Below, piece after piece: positions 1-13,098 of a stretch of DNA of 64,000 nt. The translations under genes were made by a program, and so were the position numbers. Source of the stretch: Nymphaea colorata. Its lineage: Eukaryota; Streptophyta; Magnoliopsida; Nymphaeales; Nymphaeaceae. Positions within the stretch are counted from its first letter, which is position 1. Each line of letters begins with the position of its first letter. The DNA is taken from the NCBI RefSeq assembly GCF_008831285.2, contig NC_045139.1:13064354-13128353 (forward strand), given 5' to 3'. A model generated the notes under the pieces. That model was not told the DNA's origin. It did not search any database and saw only the letters and a list, made by a program, of their open reading frames with translations.

Positions 1-700
1 AGAAATGAAAAGAAAGGAACGTTCATTTCCCTCCCAATCTCTTATTTTTTTGGAGGGATCAAAATTACATTAAAAAAAAAAAATTTTTTTGCACTTAAAC
101 ACAGTTATTAGCTTTTTTTCATCAAACACAAGAAACACCTTTCTTTCCATTACTTTCACTCCCTCTCCTTCCATGTAAACAAGCTGTAAAGGAAATCAAA
201 GAAATTCATACATTGATGTTCCTAATAAAGGTAAGGTTTCGTTTAATTGCTCTTGGATGCAATTTTATTTCGCTGCTTCTGTTTTCTTAGGATCATTTGA
301 AAAGTTATGTAGCTTAAAACTACGGGACCATTTAAGAACGCAAAGAGTTGAGTTTTGAGTTTTTTTTTTTATTTATTTTCGCGTTTCTTGAGAGGACAAT
401 GTGATTGAATGTATACTTTTTGCAAGAACATAAAAACTTAGCTTCAACGGAAATTGGTCCACCACCTCGCTCTTCCCCGGGGGGTCCGTGCGGTTGCAAT
501 CCGTCCTGATTGGTTCTTGGATAGCCAACCCAGAGTCTATATTCTCGCAGTCGCGTGATTGTGAGCGTGGCTGATTTCTGCAGGGACACTCAAAGTAAAA
601 TTCCTCTCATCGTCCAACACGACAACAATGATACTTCTCCAGTGTCTCTGCCTTCCCATACGTGCCCGAAGAATGGTTTCCTTGTCGTGAGAGACTGGGG
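1..700. other. 5' flank of the OEP36/39-like gene
   Basis: No gene is seen here. The sequence is AT-rich with homopolymer runs near 60-90 and 361-372. It must hold the promoter and 5' leader of the gene starting at 701, but I see no clear TATA box or motif that fixes the transcription start. Short open frames on both strands look like chance. Confidence 0.4.
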
Positions 701-3700
701 ATGGGAGCTCAAAAGAGCATTCAGGCCGGAAAAGGTACGTCGGAGAACCATATGAAGCCGCTTTTCTCATATGTTCCTCCTCCTCCTTGTTTCATCTTCC
801 TTGACTTCCCCTTGGTGTTCCAGCAAAAATAGATGTGAACGTGGACTTCTCTCACCAGCTATGTGGAACCCTCTTCCCCGCCTATCTTAATGCTTTGAGG
901 TACTGGGTGCATTGTGTTCCCTTTTCTTCCTCCCCCGATTCCCGACCAGCAAAGGTCGCGCCCCCGTGCCCCCTGCTTCTTTTCCCTGATAATCACCAAA
1001 AATGTTGTTTTCATATACTGCCTCTCGTAATCTTCTTTTTCTTCCGGATGGCTTCTCCAGACACTCGGACAGCCCGCTATCTCAGATAATTGGAAGGTGC
1101 TACCTTGCCTGCCCCTCCCTTTTTTGTGTTTTTGTTATTTTTTCTGACAATTGTCAGGTACACATGGCTTTGATGGATGCTCTCATATCTTTTCCAGTCT
1201 CTGCATCAAACACCCAAATCTGTTTGGTCGAAGCGAAAAGCTCGATGTATTATTGGACAAGGGATTATATGAATCCAATATTTTCGTTGCTTATAGGAGG
1301 CCAAGTTCGCATTGGCTTGCCCAGCAAACCTTTGTGGTTCAGGTAGGTTTCTCAAACAACGGAGAAAAATAGGGCAAACGAACAAAAGGCACGTCTACAC
1401 GCAAGCCAAAAAGAAAAAAACATAATACACATACACGCACAAAAATGAAGTAAATCTGAATTTCAATTTTGTTCCAGCTTTGTGGACGTCTCTCCTTCTT
1501 TTCTCAACTGACAGACGATCTTTACAGCATTCCGTTGCACCTGAAGTCGCTGTACATGGCGTGCCCGTTGACAATTTCTCCCGTTCAGGCAGTGGTGGTG
1601 TCAATCTCTGCCGTTTTTCTGCGGGACTCAATCTCAATGAGCCTGCCAGCTCGGCCTGGAGCAGCACGACTAGTATAAGGTATGAGGTGAGTATCTGACT
1701 TTTGGCCTGCTAGCTGGTAACGAGTATCTCATTGCAAGCAATGCTTAAAACACATTCTATGAACCGTAACACATATTTTTCTGTCCCTTCATATTTCTCA
1801 GCATGTTCGGTTGTTGAATGATGATGGCAGATGCATAAGTAGAGATATGAGTGGGCTCCCGGTTACTTGCAGGTAAAAACTAGTTCTTCCATTAACAAAA
1901 ATGATATAATGTTGATACTAACGAAGCTAGAAACTTAATGAGGTGAAAACCACAAATGCAACTTATATCAATTCAATGTAGGTATAGAATTTAATGTTAT
2001 TTACTGAAAACTAAACTTTTGACTGTGTATTGATGGCAAGATACGATTTCATGAGTCATCATATTTTTGTGCATTGTGGGCATTTGATTTCTGAAGCACT
2101 TCAAAAACTTGATTACATGTTAAATCACATGATCCGTAACTTGTTTCACACTTAGTAAATCATGTAGCCCCATCATAGTGGACAACTCCCTCATTTGATC
2201 TGATGCTGTAGATTAACACAATTTATTTGTTAAGCATAGTGGACAACTCCCTCTATGGTTTTTAAACCCTTGTCATAATCTGATCTACAAATTGTCATAA
2301 CCTGATCTACAAATTGGAAACATGGTTTTCATATTGATTTCTGGGTTATATATAGATATACTGGTTTGAAATCATGATACCATTTGGTGGTAGCAGATCT
2401 GCCCACAAAAATGGTAGATGTGGTCATCCACTTCTGCAAAATAACTTATCGTGGTTGCAGTTTTGGTCATCATCCGACTCACCTATTGAGATAGTGGAAA
2501 ATCAATGGCTCACGATTTTTGAAGTTGGGATGTGTTGAAAACTGATCAATCCGCTCTTATGAGTACAGGGTTATTGTTGTCTGTGTTGTTGCTAGATTTA
2601 GTGTTGAATCTAAGTACAGGGCTATGGCTCAAACTGCAGCAGAGATGACCTGGATTAAATCTATGCTTACCAACTTGGCGTGGCTGTTCCACTGCCGTTG
2701 AAGATGTATTGTAACAACAAAACAGTCATCCATATAGCTAATAAACCGGTGTTTCACGAGAGTACGAAGCATATAGAGGTAGACTGTCACTATATCAGGG
2801 ATATGGTGCAGTCAAGAATCATTTCCACCACAAGGAGCAACTAGTTGATATGTTCACTAAGCCGTTGCCCATTACTGAGTTTTCTACTTGTTGTAACAAG
2901 CTCAACATGATGGATATATATGCTCCAGCTTGAGGGGGAGCGTTGAGAAATAATATTTGCTTTTAGGGGGCTTTTAAGTAATTACACTTAAAATCCATGT
3001 AGGTTATTTTATTTCCTTCAAGTCTCTTTTTGTCATTTTCTATGACACATAGGTATGGGTATGGGTACAGACCATTTTCAAAAACCTTGGATATGGGGTA
3101 CTGCCATATATATTTTCAATGATATATATAACAAAAAAAATAAGAATTCAAACAAACAAAACAACATATTTGTGTTTCAAAGTTTACAGATATGAAGAAA
3201 CTAATGAACTAAGTATAAAAGCAACAAACATACTAAAAACCCTGAAAAAAACAAAAGAAAACCTAATTTTCGCATAGAAATGGACTTGGTCAATGTTGAC
3301 CGGGTCCAAAAAATGACGGATACAGTCACGGGTGCATTGGTTGTACCTGGTATTGTTTTGACTATACCTGGGACATACCCACGAGCATAGCGGTACTGTA
3401 CCCGTGGGGTATGGGTACTGCTCCATAAAAGCAGTACCCATGTGACATAGGTCATTTTGTGTTTCTTGTGGACTCCTTTGTTATAGAGGCTGCCGCCCCT
3501 TTCTACCCTAATTATGTATTATGTATGATTAAGGATTAATGAACTTAACAATTCTCTCTCTTCCAAACCCTAGTTCAACATGAACAATTATATTATATCT
3601 CGTACCATAGAATGGATGTTCTGATGTATTATGGAAACTATTTGACTTTGGGATGCAATAACAAGATAAGTCTTTGTAGTGGATTGAATATCTTTCATCC

Positions 3701-6700
3701 CACCCATCAAAAGAGTTATTCTTTTGTATTTCTAAAGGAATGTTGTTGTGTTCCTTTTAATGGTAGACACATCGTTTGAACCCAGTCCCAACAGGTATCA
3801 TTCCTTCGATGAATCAATACAACCTCGAAGAGCAGCTTTTGCTAAAACTCAAGCAGTTTCTTCAATACTATCTTTTGATAGAAAACTGTGAGTATTCAGA
3901 TATGCACATCAAATGACATGCAATGGCATCAAGATTCTTTTCTCTTTTGATTTTAGTCATGCTCTCTTTCCCTCTGAATGTGTTGTATTATGTATATATA
4001 TATATACACACACACACAAATTTACATGAACTTGATGTGCTCACATTTTGTCATTGATTTTTGTGGTCTAGTGGCGGTCTGCATGATAATATGGTGGTTG
4101 TGAAGACGGAGTCTCAGTATGGAACAGCCAAGGATGACAGCTTCTCTCAAGTAAAGAAAAATGCATGAAGTTGCAATAAATTTAAATTCCGTAGAAATCA
4201 CACATTTGAACGCAACTACATATGGCCACATACATTCACACTAATCTGTGCCGTCTTATATATAATTAGCTTTCTCCATTTTGATTATTCATGTGGATAA
4301 AAGGTTCATAACTTCATATACCACTGTGTTTATGCATATATTTTTTATGCCTCTCATATTCTCCTTTTCTGAGGAGTTAATGCAAGATCAACTTTCCTTC
4401 TACCCTTAAGAGCCCTCCAAAAGATACAATGCATTGACTAAGCCAAATATAATCACAAAAAGATCTTTTTATCTTTCTCCCTTTATGCTCTTTTGCTTTC
4501 TAGTGTCTTAGATGATCGATCTTATGAAAGTGATCTTCAAATAGGGAAAAGACACATGCATTCTATCATCCTTGTCAAATATGGGCTGGTATCAGGTTTA
4601 GGATGTAGTATAAGAATCCTTGTTATGGTATGCTTAATAATGAAAAACTCAACTAGGCCGGGACAAAGGCGCCCTAGTATAAAAGGAAAAAATTCTGTAA
4701 CTATTTTTTCTTCTATTTTTACTTTTCTTCATTCTTTTTCTTCATTTTCTTCTCCTGCTTCTTTTCTTTGTTCTTCTTTATCCTTCTTTCTCTTTTCTTA
4801 ACTGATTTAGGCCCATGTGGGCCTTTTTGAAGGTCCACCTCCTAGGCGCACCTAGCTCTTTTGGCTATGTAACACGGGTACTTCTATTTAGGAGGAGTAC
4901 CCGCACGGTACCGGTACGACACCGGTATGGGTGTAGGTGCAGCGTTGACCGCATCGGGTACGGTCAATTTACCCAGGGTCAAATTTGTCCATTTTTGGAC
5001 TTGGTCAACTTTGACCGAGTCTAAAATTGTCCGTTTTAGATTTTAACGTGTTTTACATTTTAACGTTTTTTTATAACTTTCGCGTTAAAATTATCGAAAC
5101 CCTTATGTTTCTTCGACGATGGTTTTCATCTTCACTCTTTACCGAAGTGAAGAACCGACGACGACAGGCGAACGGCGAGCAGAGACGGCAAGCGGCAAAC
5201 GACAACGGTTCTTCACTTCATCTTCATTTTTTCTTCTTTTGTTTGTTGTTTTCTTCATTTTTGATCAAGCTCCCTTCTTCCGTTAATGCATAAGACTGTA
5301 ATGGTTGTCGTTGTGTTCGATCCGGCGGCCAAGGTGAGGGACTGCTTGCCGGTATGTTTTGCAAAGGGTTTGCAGAGGCGGTGGTCGAAAGAAGTGTAAC
5401 AACCCGACCCACTCTTAGGCTCGGGCCCCTAGTTCGGCGGATCCAACCCACCCCATAGCATTTTCGACTCCAGCCTCAAAAAGGCTAGGACCAGGACAAT
5501 CATCTTTTTAATGACCTCCCTTTATAAGCCCTTGAAGATCCCTCACAATCTTCAATACGAGACTAAATTTCTGGGGTGTTACAATTCACCCCCCTTTAGG
5601 CACACGTGTACGCCCGTGCGGGACCCTAGGTCCGAGTGTTGAACTGACTCTGATACCACTGTAACAACTTGACCCACTCCTGGGCTCGGGTCCTTGGTTT
5701 GGTGGATCCCAACCTGCCACCTAGCAGTTTCGGCTCCAACCCTAAAAAGGTTAGGAACTAGGACAATCATCTCAGTAATGACCCCCTTTTTATAAGCCCT
5801 ATAAGATCCTTTATGATCTTCAATATGAGACTAAATTTTTGGGGCGTTACAATCTACCCCCCTTAAGGTACACGAGTCCGTGCGTGTGGGACCTTAGGTC
5901 CTAGTGGCTCTGATACCACTGTAACAACCCGACCCACTCTTGGGCTCGGGCTCCTGGTTCGGCGGATCCCAACCCGCCCCTTAACATTTTCTGCTCTAGC
6001 CTCAAAAAGGCTAGGATCAGGACAATCATCTCATTAATGACCCCCCTTTATAAGCTGTTGCAGCCTTGAAACGTGGAGAGAGAGAGAGAGGGCTGAAGAC
6101 GTGAGAGTTGAGAAGAAAAGAACCCTGCCAATTCACTAACCCTATTCTCTATTATAAAGAGATTAGGGTAGAAAGAAGATTTACAGATTACATCAATTTA
6201 AAATAAAGAAAATATTAAAGAGATCTGATAACTCTTTAATATTACAAAGAACCACCTAGAAACATAAACATTCTTATTTCAACCTAGTAAACTTTGCCTA
6301 AGAAAATAAAGTGAAAAACGAGTTTCTAAAATACATGTTTCACATTGCAGAAATGATGTTTGTAACAATTATATTTTGTAAAACAACAATGGTTATAATC
6401 TTCTATATGGATACGTGTCCATGCCACACAGTATAACTGGCAACTGGTAGTTTTGAACTGGCCAAGGAGCTAGATGCATTAGTGCCCAATATGTGGTCTG
6501 ATGGTCATTAACACTAGCAGTGCCATTCAAAGTTCAAACATATTCCATTCACTGGGTCATTCCAATGTTGGGCAATACTTTTGATTGGTATGACCATCTC
6601 AAATTTCAGTCAATGAAAGAAATTCTTCTAAAGATGAATTCCAGAACCACAAACCTACATGAGCAGCTAATTAAGCAGGTCCCCAATGCAGCTAATTAAG

Positions 6701-9700
6701 CAAGTCCCACACCCACCAATTCAAAAAGATGGTACAGTCAACAATGAACAAGAAATGTTGCAAAGGCAAACTTGTCCATGTGACAGGGTATCAAATGTTT
6801 CAGTCTATGAAAGAAGCTCTTCAATCAAGCCCATAAAAAGATGGCCTAACAGTGTGCCATGAAACGAACAAATAAACCCCAAAGCAGTAGGTACATATTT
6901 TCAACAATTGCAGTAGACCATATATAGTGATCCTTGTCTAATACAAGGCCTCTTGTAGAGCATTTTCCTTATGCAGCCTCACTGACAAGCTAGGGATTCT
7001 TGCAGTAAGACGTTCGATTTGTATACCTTATCATTCCTTAAGAAAGAGACCACCAAAAATAAACTGCAGACAATAAAAGATCTGAAAAAAGGAAGTATAA
7101 CTACGAAAACAAGGTTCCCAGGAAGACAAGTATCCATTTTCAGTCATTTCACAACGGATGTCAACTGATCAAACACAAAAAAGCTATGAACAGACAGGCA
7201 GAAAACTAGCACAAATTTAAAGGGTTAGGGCTTCCCTGCCGTGGAAGGGAGGAAAAAATAACAAGGGCATCCGCCCAAACTATCACGATAGGGAAAGGAA
7301 ATAAGGAAAACGATTACATAAAAAGGCAAGGGAGAATACCTCGCAGACAACGATCCCGTCGTCGCTGCTGCCGCCAAACGACCGCTTGGCGCCCTTCTTC
7401 GACGGCGCGTCATCGTCGGTGTCGCCGGAGCTAGGGTTCCCGTCCTCCTCCCTCCCTTTTCCCCTCTTCGGCATTTTCGATCGACGGCCTCCGATGAAAA
7501 AAAGCCTCCGAAAGCAGGACGTAAACCCCCAAGAAGCAAGAGCGACGCTGACTCACCTGAACAATGGGCATGGAGTAGCGCCCTCGAAGCCCTTAGCGAC
7601 CTTGTTTCTCAGGTACACGGGGAAACTCACAAGACAAAGAGTGAGAGATGATTACCTTTAACAGCAGGCGAGTGAGAGGGCGACAGGGACGACGAGGGGA
7701 TTGAGGCAGCAACAGCCGAGGATGAAGCGTCGAAGAGGAAGACGAGAGGAGCCGGACGCGCGATGAGTTTATGCGGTAACGGGCAAAAAAAAATTTTGAG
7801 AAACATTTCTCCACCCCTCGCGGTGGAAAGATGTTTCCGGAAATTTTTTTCCGGAAATGCTTGCAACGGTCATTAAAAAATTTCTCCGTTTGATCAATCG
7901 GAAAACTTTTAAAATTTTGAAAATTTTTTCCTGAGCTACAGGAAATTTCCAGCCCATCAAACGGGCCCTAGATGATCCAAGTCGTGCTCGGGAGATGTCG
8001 GTTGGGGGTAGTCAAGCAGAAGCTGAGACTGACGAGTTACCCATTGCTTTCAGAAAGGGCATCAAGTTATGTACTCAACACCCTATTGGTAATTCATTTC
8101 ATATTCTAAATTGAGCAAGAACTACAAATGTTTCATATCTTCTCTTTCTATGGATGTGATCCCTGGGACTGTTACTGAGACTCAGTGTAATCCAAAATGA
8201 GCTCATGCGATGCAAGAAAAAATGGAAGTATTGAATCAAAATAAAACGTGGGAAGTGGTAATGTCCCTGAAGCGGCACATCTAGTACGATCCAAGTGGGT
8301 CTACACCATTACATATAAGCCAGATGGAAGTGTAGAAAGGTTCAATGTTTGCTTGGTTGCCAAGGGGTTTTAGAAATATCAAATTCACTACTTAGAAACT
8401 TTTGCTCTTGTTTCAAAGATGAAGACTGTCTGAGTTATCCTCTTTTTAGCAGTGGTAAAGGAGTGGAAGTTGTACCAACTAGATATTAAGAACGTTTTTC
8501 TAAATGGAGACCTTGAAGAGGAAGTATATTTGTGCATGCTTCCAGGATATGAGGAACTCAGAAAATGTTGCAGGTTGAAGAAAGCCTTGTATGGCCTCAA
8601 GCAATCTCTCCGGGTATGGTTTGAACGACTCAAACTTATAATGAGACAACATGGATATCATCAAGGGAATGGGGATCACACTCTCTTCGTGAAGAGAAAG
8701 GAGCACAAGGTAACTCTTCTGTTGGTATATGTTGATAATATGATTGTCACAAGTAATGATGAAGATAAAATAACAAAGTTAAAGAAACTATTGGCTGTCG
8801 AGTTTGACCTCAAGGATCTTGGCAAGTTGAAATATTTCTTTCGCATTGAAATTGCTAGATCTGGCACAAGTCTTGTGGGGAGGCCCTCTATGAAGAAGCC
8901 AAGGGAAGATATCAACGTCTTGTTGGGAAGTTGATTTATCTTACTCTTACTAGACCTGATATTACCTTTGATGTGAATGTGATGAGTCAGTTCATGTATG
9001 TTAAGCAAGACTCTCTTGAGATTGAAGGATATTCAGATGCTGACTGGGCATGATGTTTTGATACTAGGAGATCCATCTCAGGCTATTGTATTTACTTGGG
9101 AGGAAATCTTCTGGTGTGGAGAAGTAAGAGACAGGACGTTTGCTCTCACTCCAGTGTTGAGGCTGAATATAGAGTTGTGGCTATGGGGGTCTCTGAGTTG
9201 TTGTGGCTGAAAGTGCTATTGGCTGACATTGGAATCAAAACTGAGGGATCAATGAAAATGTATTGTGATAACAAGTCTGCAATCAACTTGACCAACAATC
9301 CAATATTACATGATAGAACGAAGCATGTGGAGATTGACTGTCATTTCATTCGGAAGAGAATTGATGCTAAAGATCTTGTTCTGCCTTACATGAAGTCCAA
9401 AGACTAGACAGCTGATGCACTGACCAAGTGTCATCAACTTCATTTAAGAGAAATGTATCCAAGTTGGGCATGTTTGACCTATATGCCCAACTTGAGGGGG
9501 AGTGTTGACGTGTTATGTATGTTTGGGTCCGGGTGTGGATCCTATCCGGGTGTGGATCCTATCCTATTTAAGTAACCTTTGTAACCCTAATTGAGTGATG
9601 TTAACAAAAATCAAGAGAGAGAGAGACCGGCAGCTAGTGGGTGCAGGGTCATCTCCATCGTGGTTTTTTATCCCTCGAGTTGAGCGTTTTCCATGTTACA

Positions 9701-12700
9701 TTCGTCGTCTTCATATCTTACTGTTCTACAATTTGCAAGAAGGGATGTGTCAGAAGAAGGTGCTGGTATAATCCTCAAAACAAGTACAAGAGTTGGAAAA
9801 ATGAAGAGGAGTGGAACCAAGAAAGGTATTTCAGAGTAAAGTATTGATATCTGGTTTGGTTGAATTAAACTTAGAAACAACATGATAGTGGTAGGTGGTA
9901 CATTGACTCAGGTGCAGCTGCGCACATGATGGGTGATGTTGGCAAACTCTCTAACTATGTTTCTTAATTTGGTAAAGGTAAAATACTCATTGAGGTGGAT
10001 CTCATCATGCTATTACTCAGGTTCGAGAGGCTGTTACTCCCTTGTCAAATTTATAAGTCAAACATTTTAATGTCTACCATGCTCCCAACGTCAAGAAAAA
10101 TAAATAGTCTCTGAGTTTTACGTAGATGATGATAATTGTGATTCAGTTGAATTTACAATTTCATTTTTTAAGAAGTTAGTGTTGAATAATCTCATTCGAC
10201 ATCATAGTTTTGGAGATGATGTCAGAAGTGAGAAGTGTCTTAACTATCACTTATGCAAAAATCATGTACTTCCATCTACTAATAAAAGTTCTTCAAGACC
10301 AATTGAAATTATTTGTTCTGATGTGTGGGGCCGCTGCCAATTATGGCTGCTTGTGGAAATCAATATTATCTTATATTTGTTGACAATTACTCTCGATACA
10401 CATGAATTTATTTCTTGAAAAACAAATCTGAAGTATTACCACTCTTCCAATGATTTCATGTCCCTGTTCAAAACCAATTTTCATATTCCATCCAATTTCT
10501 CCACTATGATGGTGGGGTGGGGTTGAGTACATATCCAATGAATTTACAAACTACCTCCAAAGTGATGAAATATGAAGATGGGTGTTTTACTTGCATGCAC
10601 TATAACAATCTGGTCTATTCCCATAGCTCTGGCTCCTAATTGATCGGATCCCAACCCGCCCCCTAACACAGTTTATGTTCCAGTCCCAAAAATGTTAGGA
10701 ACCAGAACAATCAATCAATTAATATTCTCCTTTGTAAGTCCCTCAAGATTCCTTACAACGGCACGTACACCCCAACCTAATGCGATAGTAAATCATAAAC
10801 ATAGGTATATTGTTGAGAGTGCCATGAGCATGGTGCATGGGAGTAATCTCCATATTAGTCTATAGATTGAGGCAAATAACATTTATCTATGGCAAGGCAC
10901 ACTTGAAAATGACAAACAAGAGAACAAAACTTCATTACTTAGCACCTCACTACAGTTGCATACACACCTTCTTCACTCTTTATTTTATATGTACATATGG
11001 GCATGTGTTTATCTATTTTTCACTTTCTTATTTTCTATTTTTTAGTTGAATTTCCAAATTGAGCAAGGTTTGCCTATCTTTCCAAAGTGGCTGGCATTTA
11101 ATCGTTTCAAGTTCCTTGCAAGAAGAGGTACTAAAGTAGGACCCGTGTTCCTCTTAATGAGGTAACATCATTGTTCTGCTAGATCCTCATGCTTCTTTTT
11201 CAAGTACATAGCTAGATATACTGTTGTTTAACTTTTCTTGACAGCCTTACAGGTGGTTCAATTGTTGGAGATATGGCTCCATGCCAGGCTTTCTCTATTG
11301 GGGGGATTGGTAGTGTCCGTGGATATGGTGAAGGTGCTGTTGGATCTGGCAGACAATGTTTAATAGTTAACAATGAAGTTTCCGTTCCCCTGGTATGATA
11401 TATTCACATGTTTAATTCGAGAGCTTTTAGTTTCAAAGTTTGTTGTCCACATAGCTCATGATTAGCCAAATTTCAAAATTTTGTTCTCTTTAATTTGTAT
11501 TTCTTCTTGAGAATCATATGCATAGTTGATTAAAGAAGGCAATTTAGATTAGAAATATACAGAAATCAGATGGAAGTTATCTAACGATAGGTATGTAGGC
11601 ATTGAGAAAATTGAAGGTGGAAGAAAATTGAGTTTTTTTTTTTAGTTATTATAACATTTTAACATTGAATTCATGGGAAAGAAGTTGGGGACAATAGGTA
11701 ATATGCTGCTACAAAATTGGAAGGAAAGAAAATTGAAAAGAAACATCATATTTCTTGTGGTTCCTATCGTAAAGCTGCGCAAGTGGCTTATGGTATTCAG
11801 AGTTATAAGAAACTGAAAGGCCATCATCAAACCAAATGCATGGATTAGAAATTTCATGTGTAGAAGCATAGGACTAAAAAAATCATGAAAATGTGATGTA
11901 TAGGTTGGGTTTTATAAGAGGTTTAAAATAATGTTCCGCTTTAGGGATTGTAAAATCCTCATAGAATTTTATCTGTGCATCAGTTTTTTACTTTATTTCT
12001 ATTCCAAATTTTTGACATTCTACTTCTATTTGTAAGGTTAGATTTATCAAGAAAAATTAAGAATAGTAAGGGCCAGCCTGCTAGGCGATATATTTGCCGA
12101 CAGCATAATCTGAGGGGTCAATGTGATGTTGTAAATTGCATACCATGACATATTAATCAACCATAATTTTGTTTCAGAAAATTTTCTAGATAAACAAAAG
12201 AAAAGTCTTGGAAAACTCTATAAAATATATTGCTGGGAAACAATATAAACAAAAACTGAATTAAAATTCACATTCCCGTCTATGTCACAAAGACACACAT
12301 GGAAGGGTGGCATATCTCTGTGTTGACATGGTTTATGTGTGGGACATGGCGAATTGATAATTGGTAGTTCTTCTGCATGTAGTTTGTATTTTATATTCCA
12401 TGAATATTAATAATGAAGATATTGTTGTTTGCTTGAAACTTCACACACATACACACACATATAAGGAAAATAGGTAGCTACCAAAAACCCTCATAAACCA
12501 GTCTTTGATGGGAGTCATCATGGCCTTTGGTTCCAGGGAGTTTTTATGGTTGATATTAAGTCATAAATGTAGAAGCTAAACACCCTTTGAAAGAGGAGAA
12601 AAAGAGAGAAACAAATGAGTTTCCTCAAACAAACCCCTTGTTTCCTTTGAGGGGTATTTCAAACTTTTGAAAAAACAACTTGGCTTCTATAGTTTACAAC

Positions 12701-13063
12701 TTATTTCTATTGCCTAATCTCATTATCAATAGCCCAAATGATTCCCACTAGGTCCAACATATATAGGTTTGGTAGCTACCTATTTTCCTCTGAGAGATGT
12801 TGGATTTTCATGGCCAAACTTTTGTCCGTAAAGAACCCAGCTGCATAGAGCTGTTTTATCTCTCATTGTTTCTCTCAGTTGGGTGATAGGAAGAGAAGCG
12901 GGACAACATCGGGCTGCCATGGGAGGAAGAGGAACACCGGTTGGAAAAGGGGGCTATAGGAGGAAAGGGATTGTAGTCGGGCAATGAGTGGCGATGAGCA
13001 GGAGAGATGGTACTGAGGGTCATGGGATGAGTGGAGGCAGCACAGGGAGAAGAGGTCGAAGTG

Positions 13064-13098
<35 letters not shown>

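Noticed and set aside
5395-5851. Cassandra TRIM (LTR with 5S rRNA-derived promoter)
   Set aside because: The LTR starts TGTAAC like many TRIMs, but I find no 5S-type box A/IE/box C sequence inside, so it is a different TRIM.
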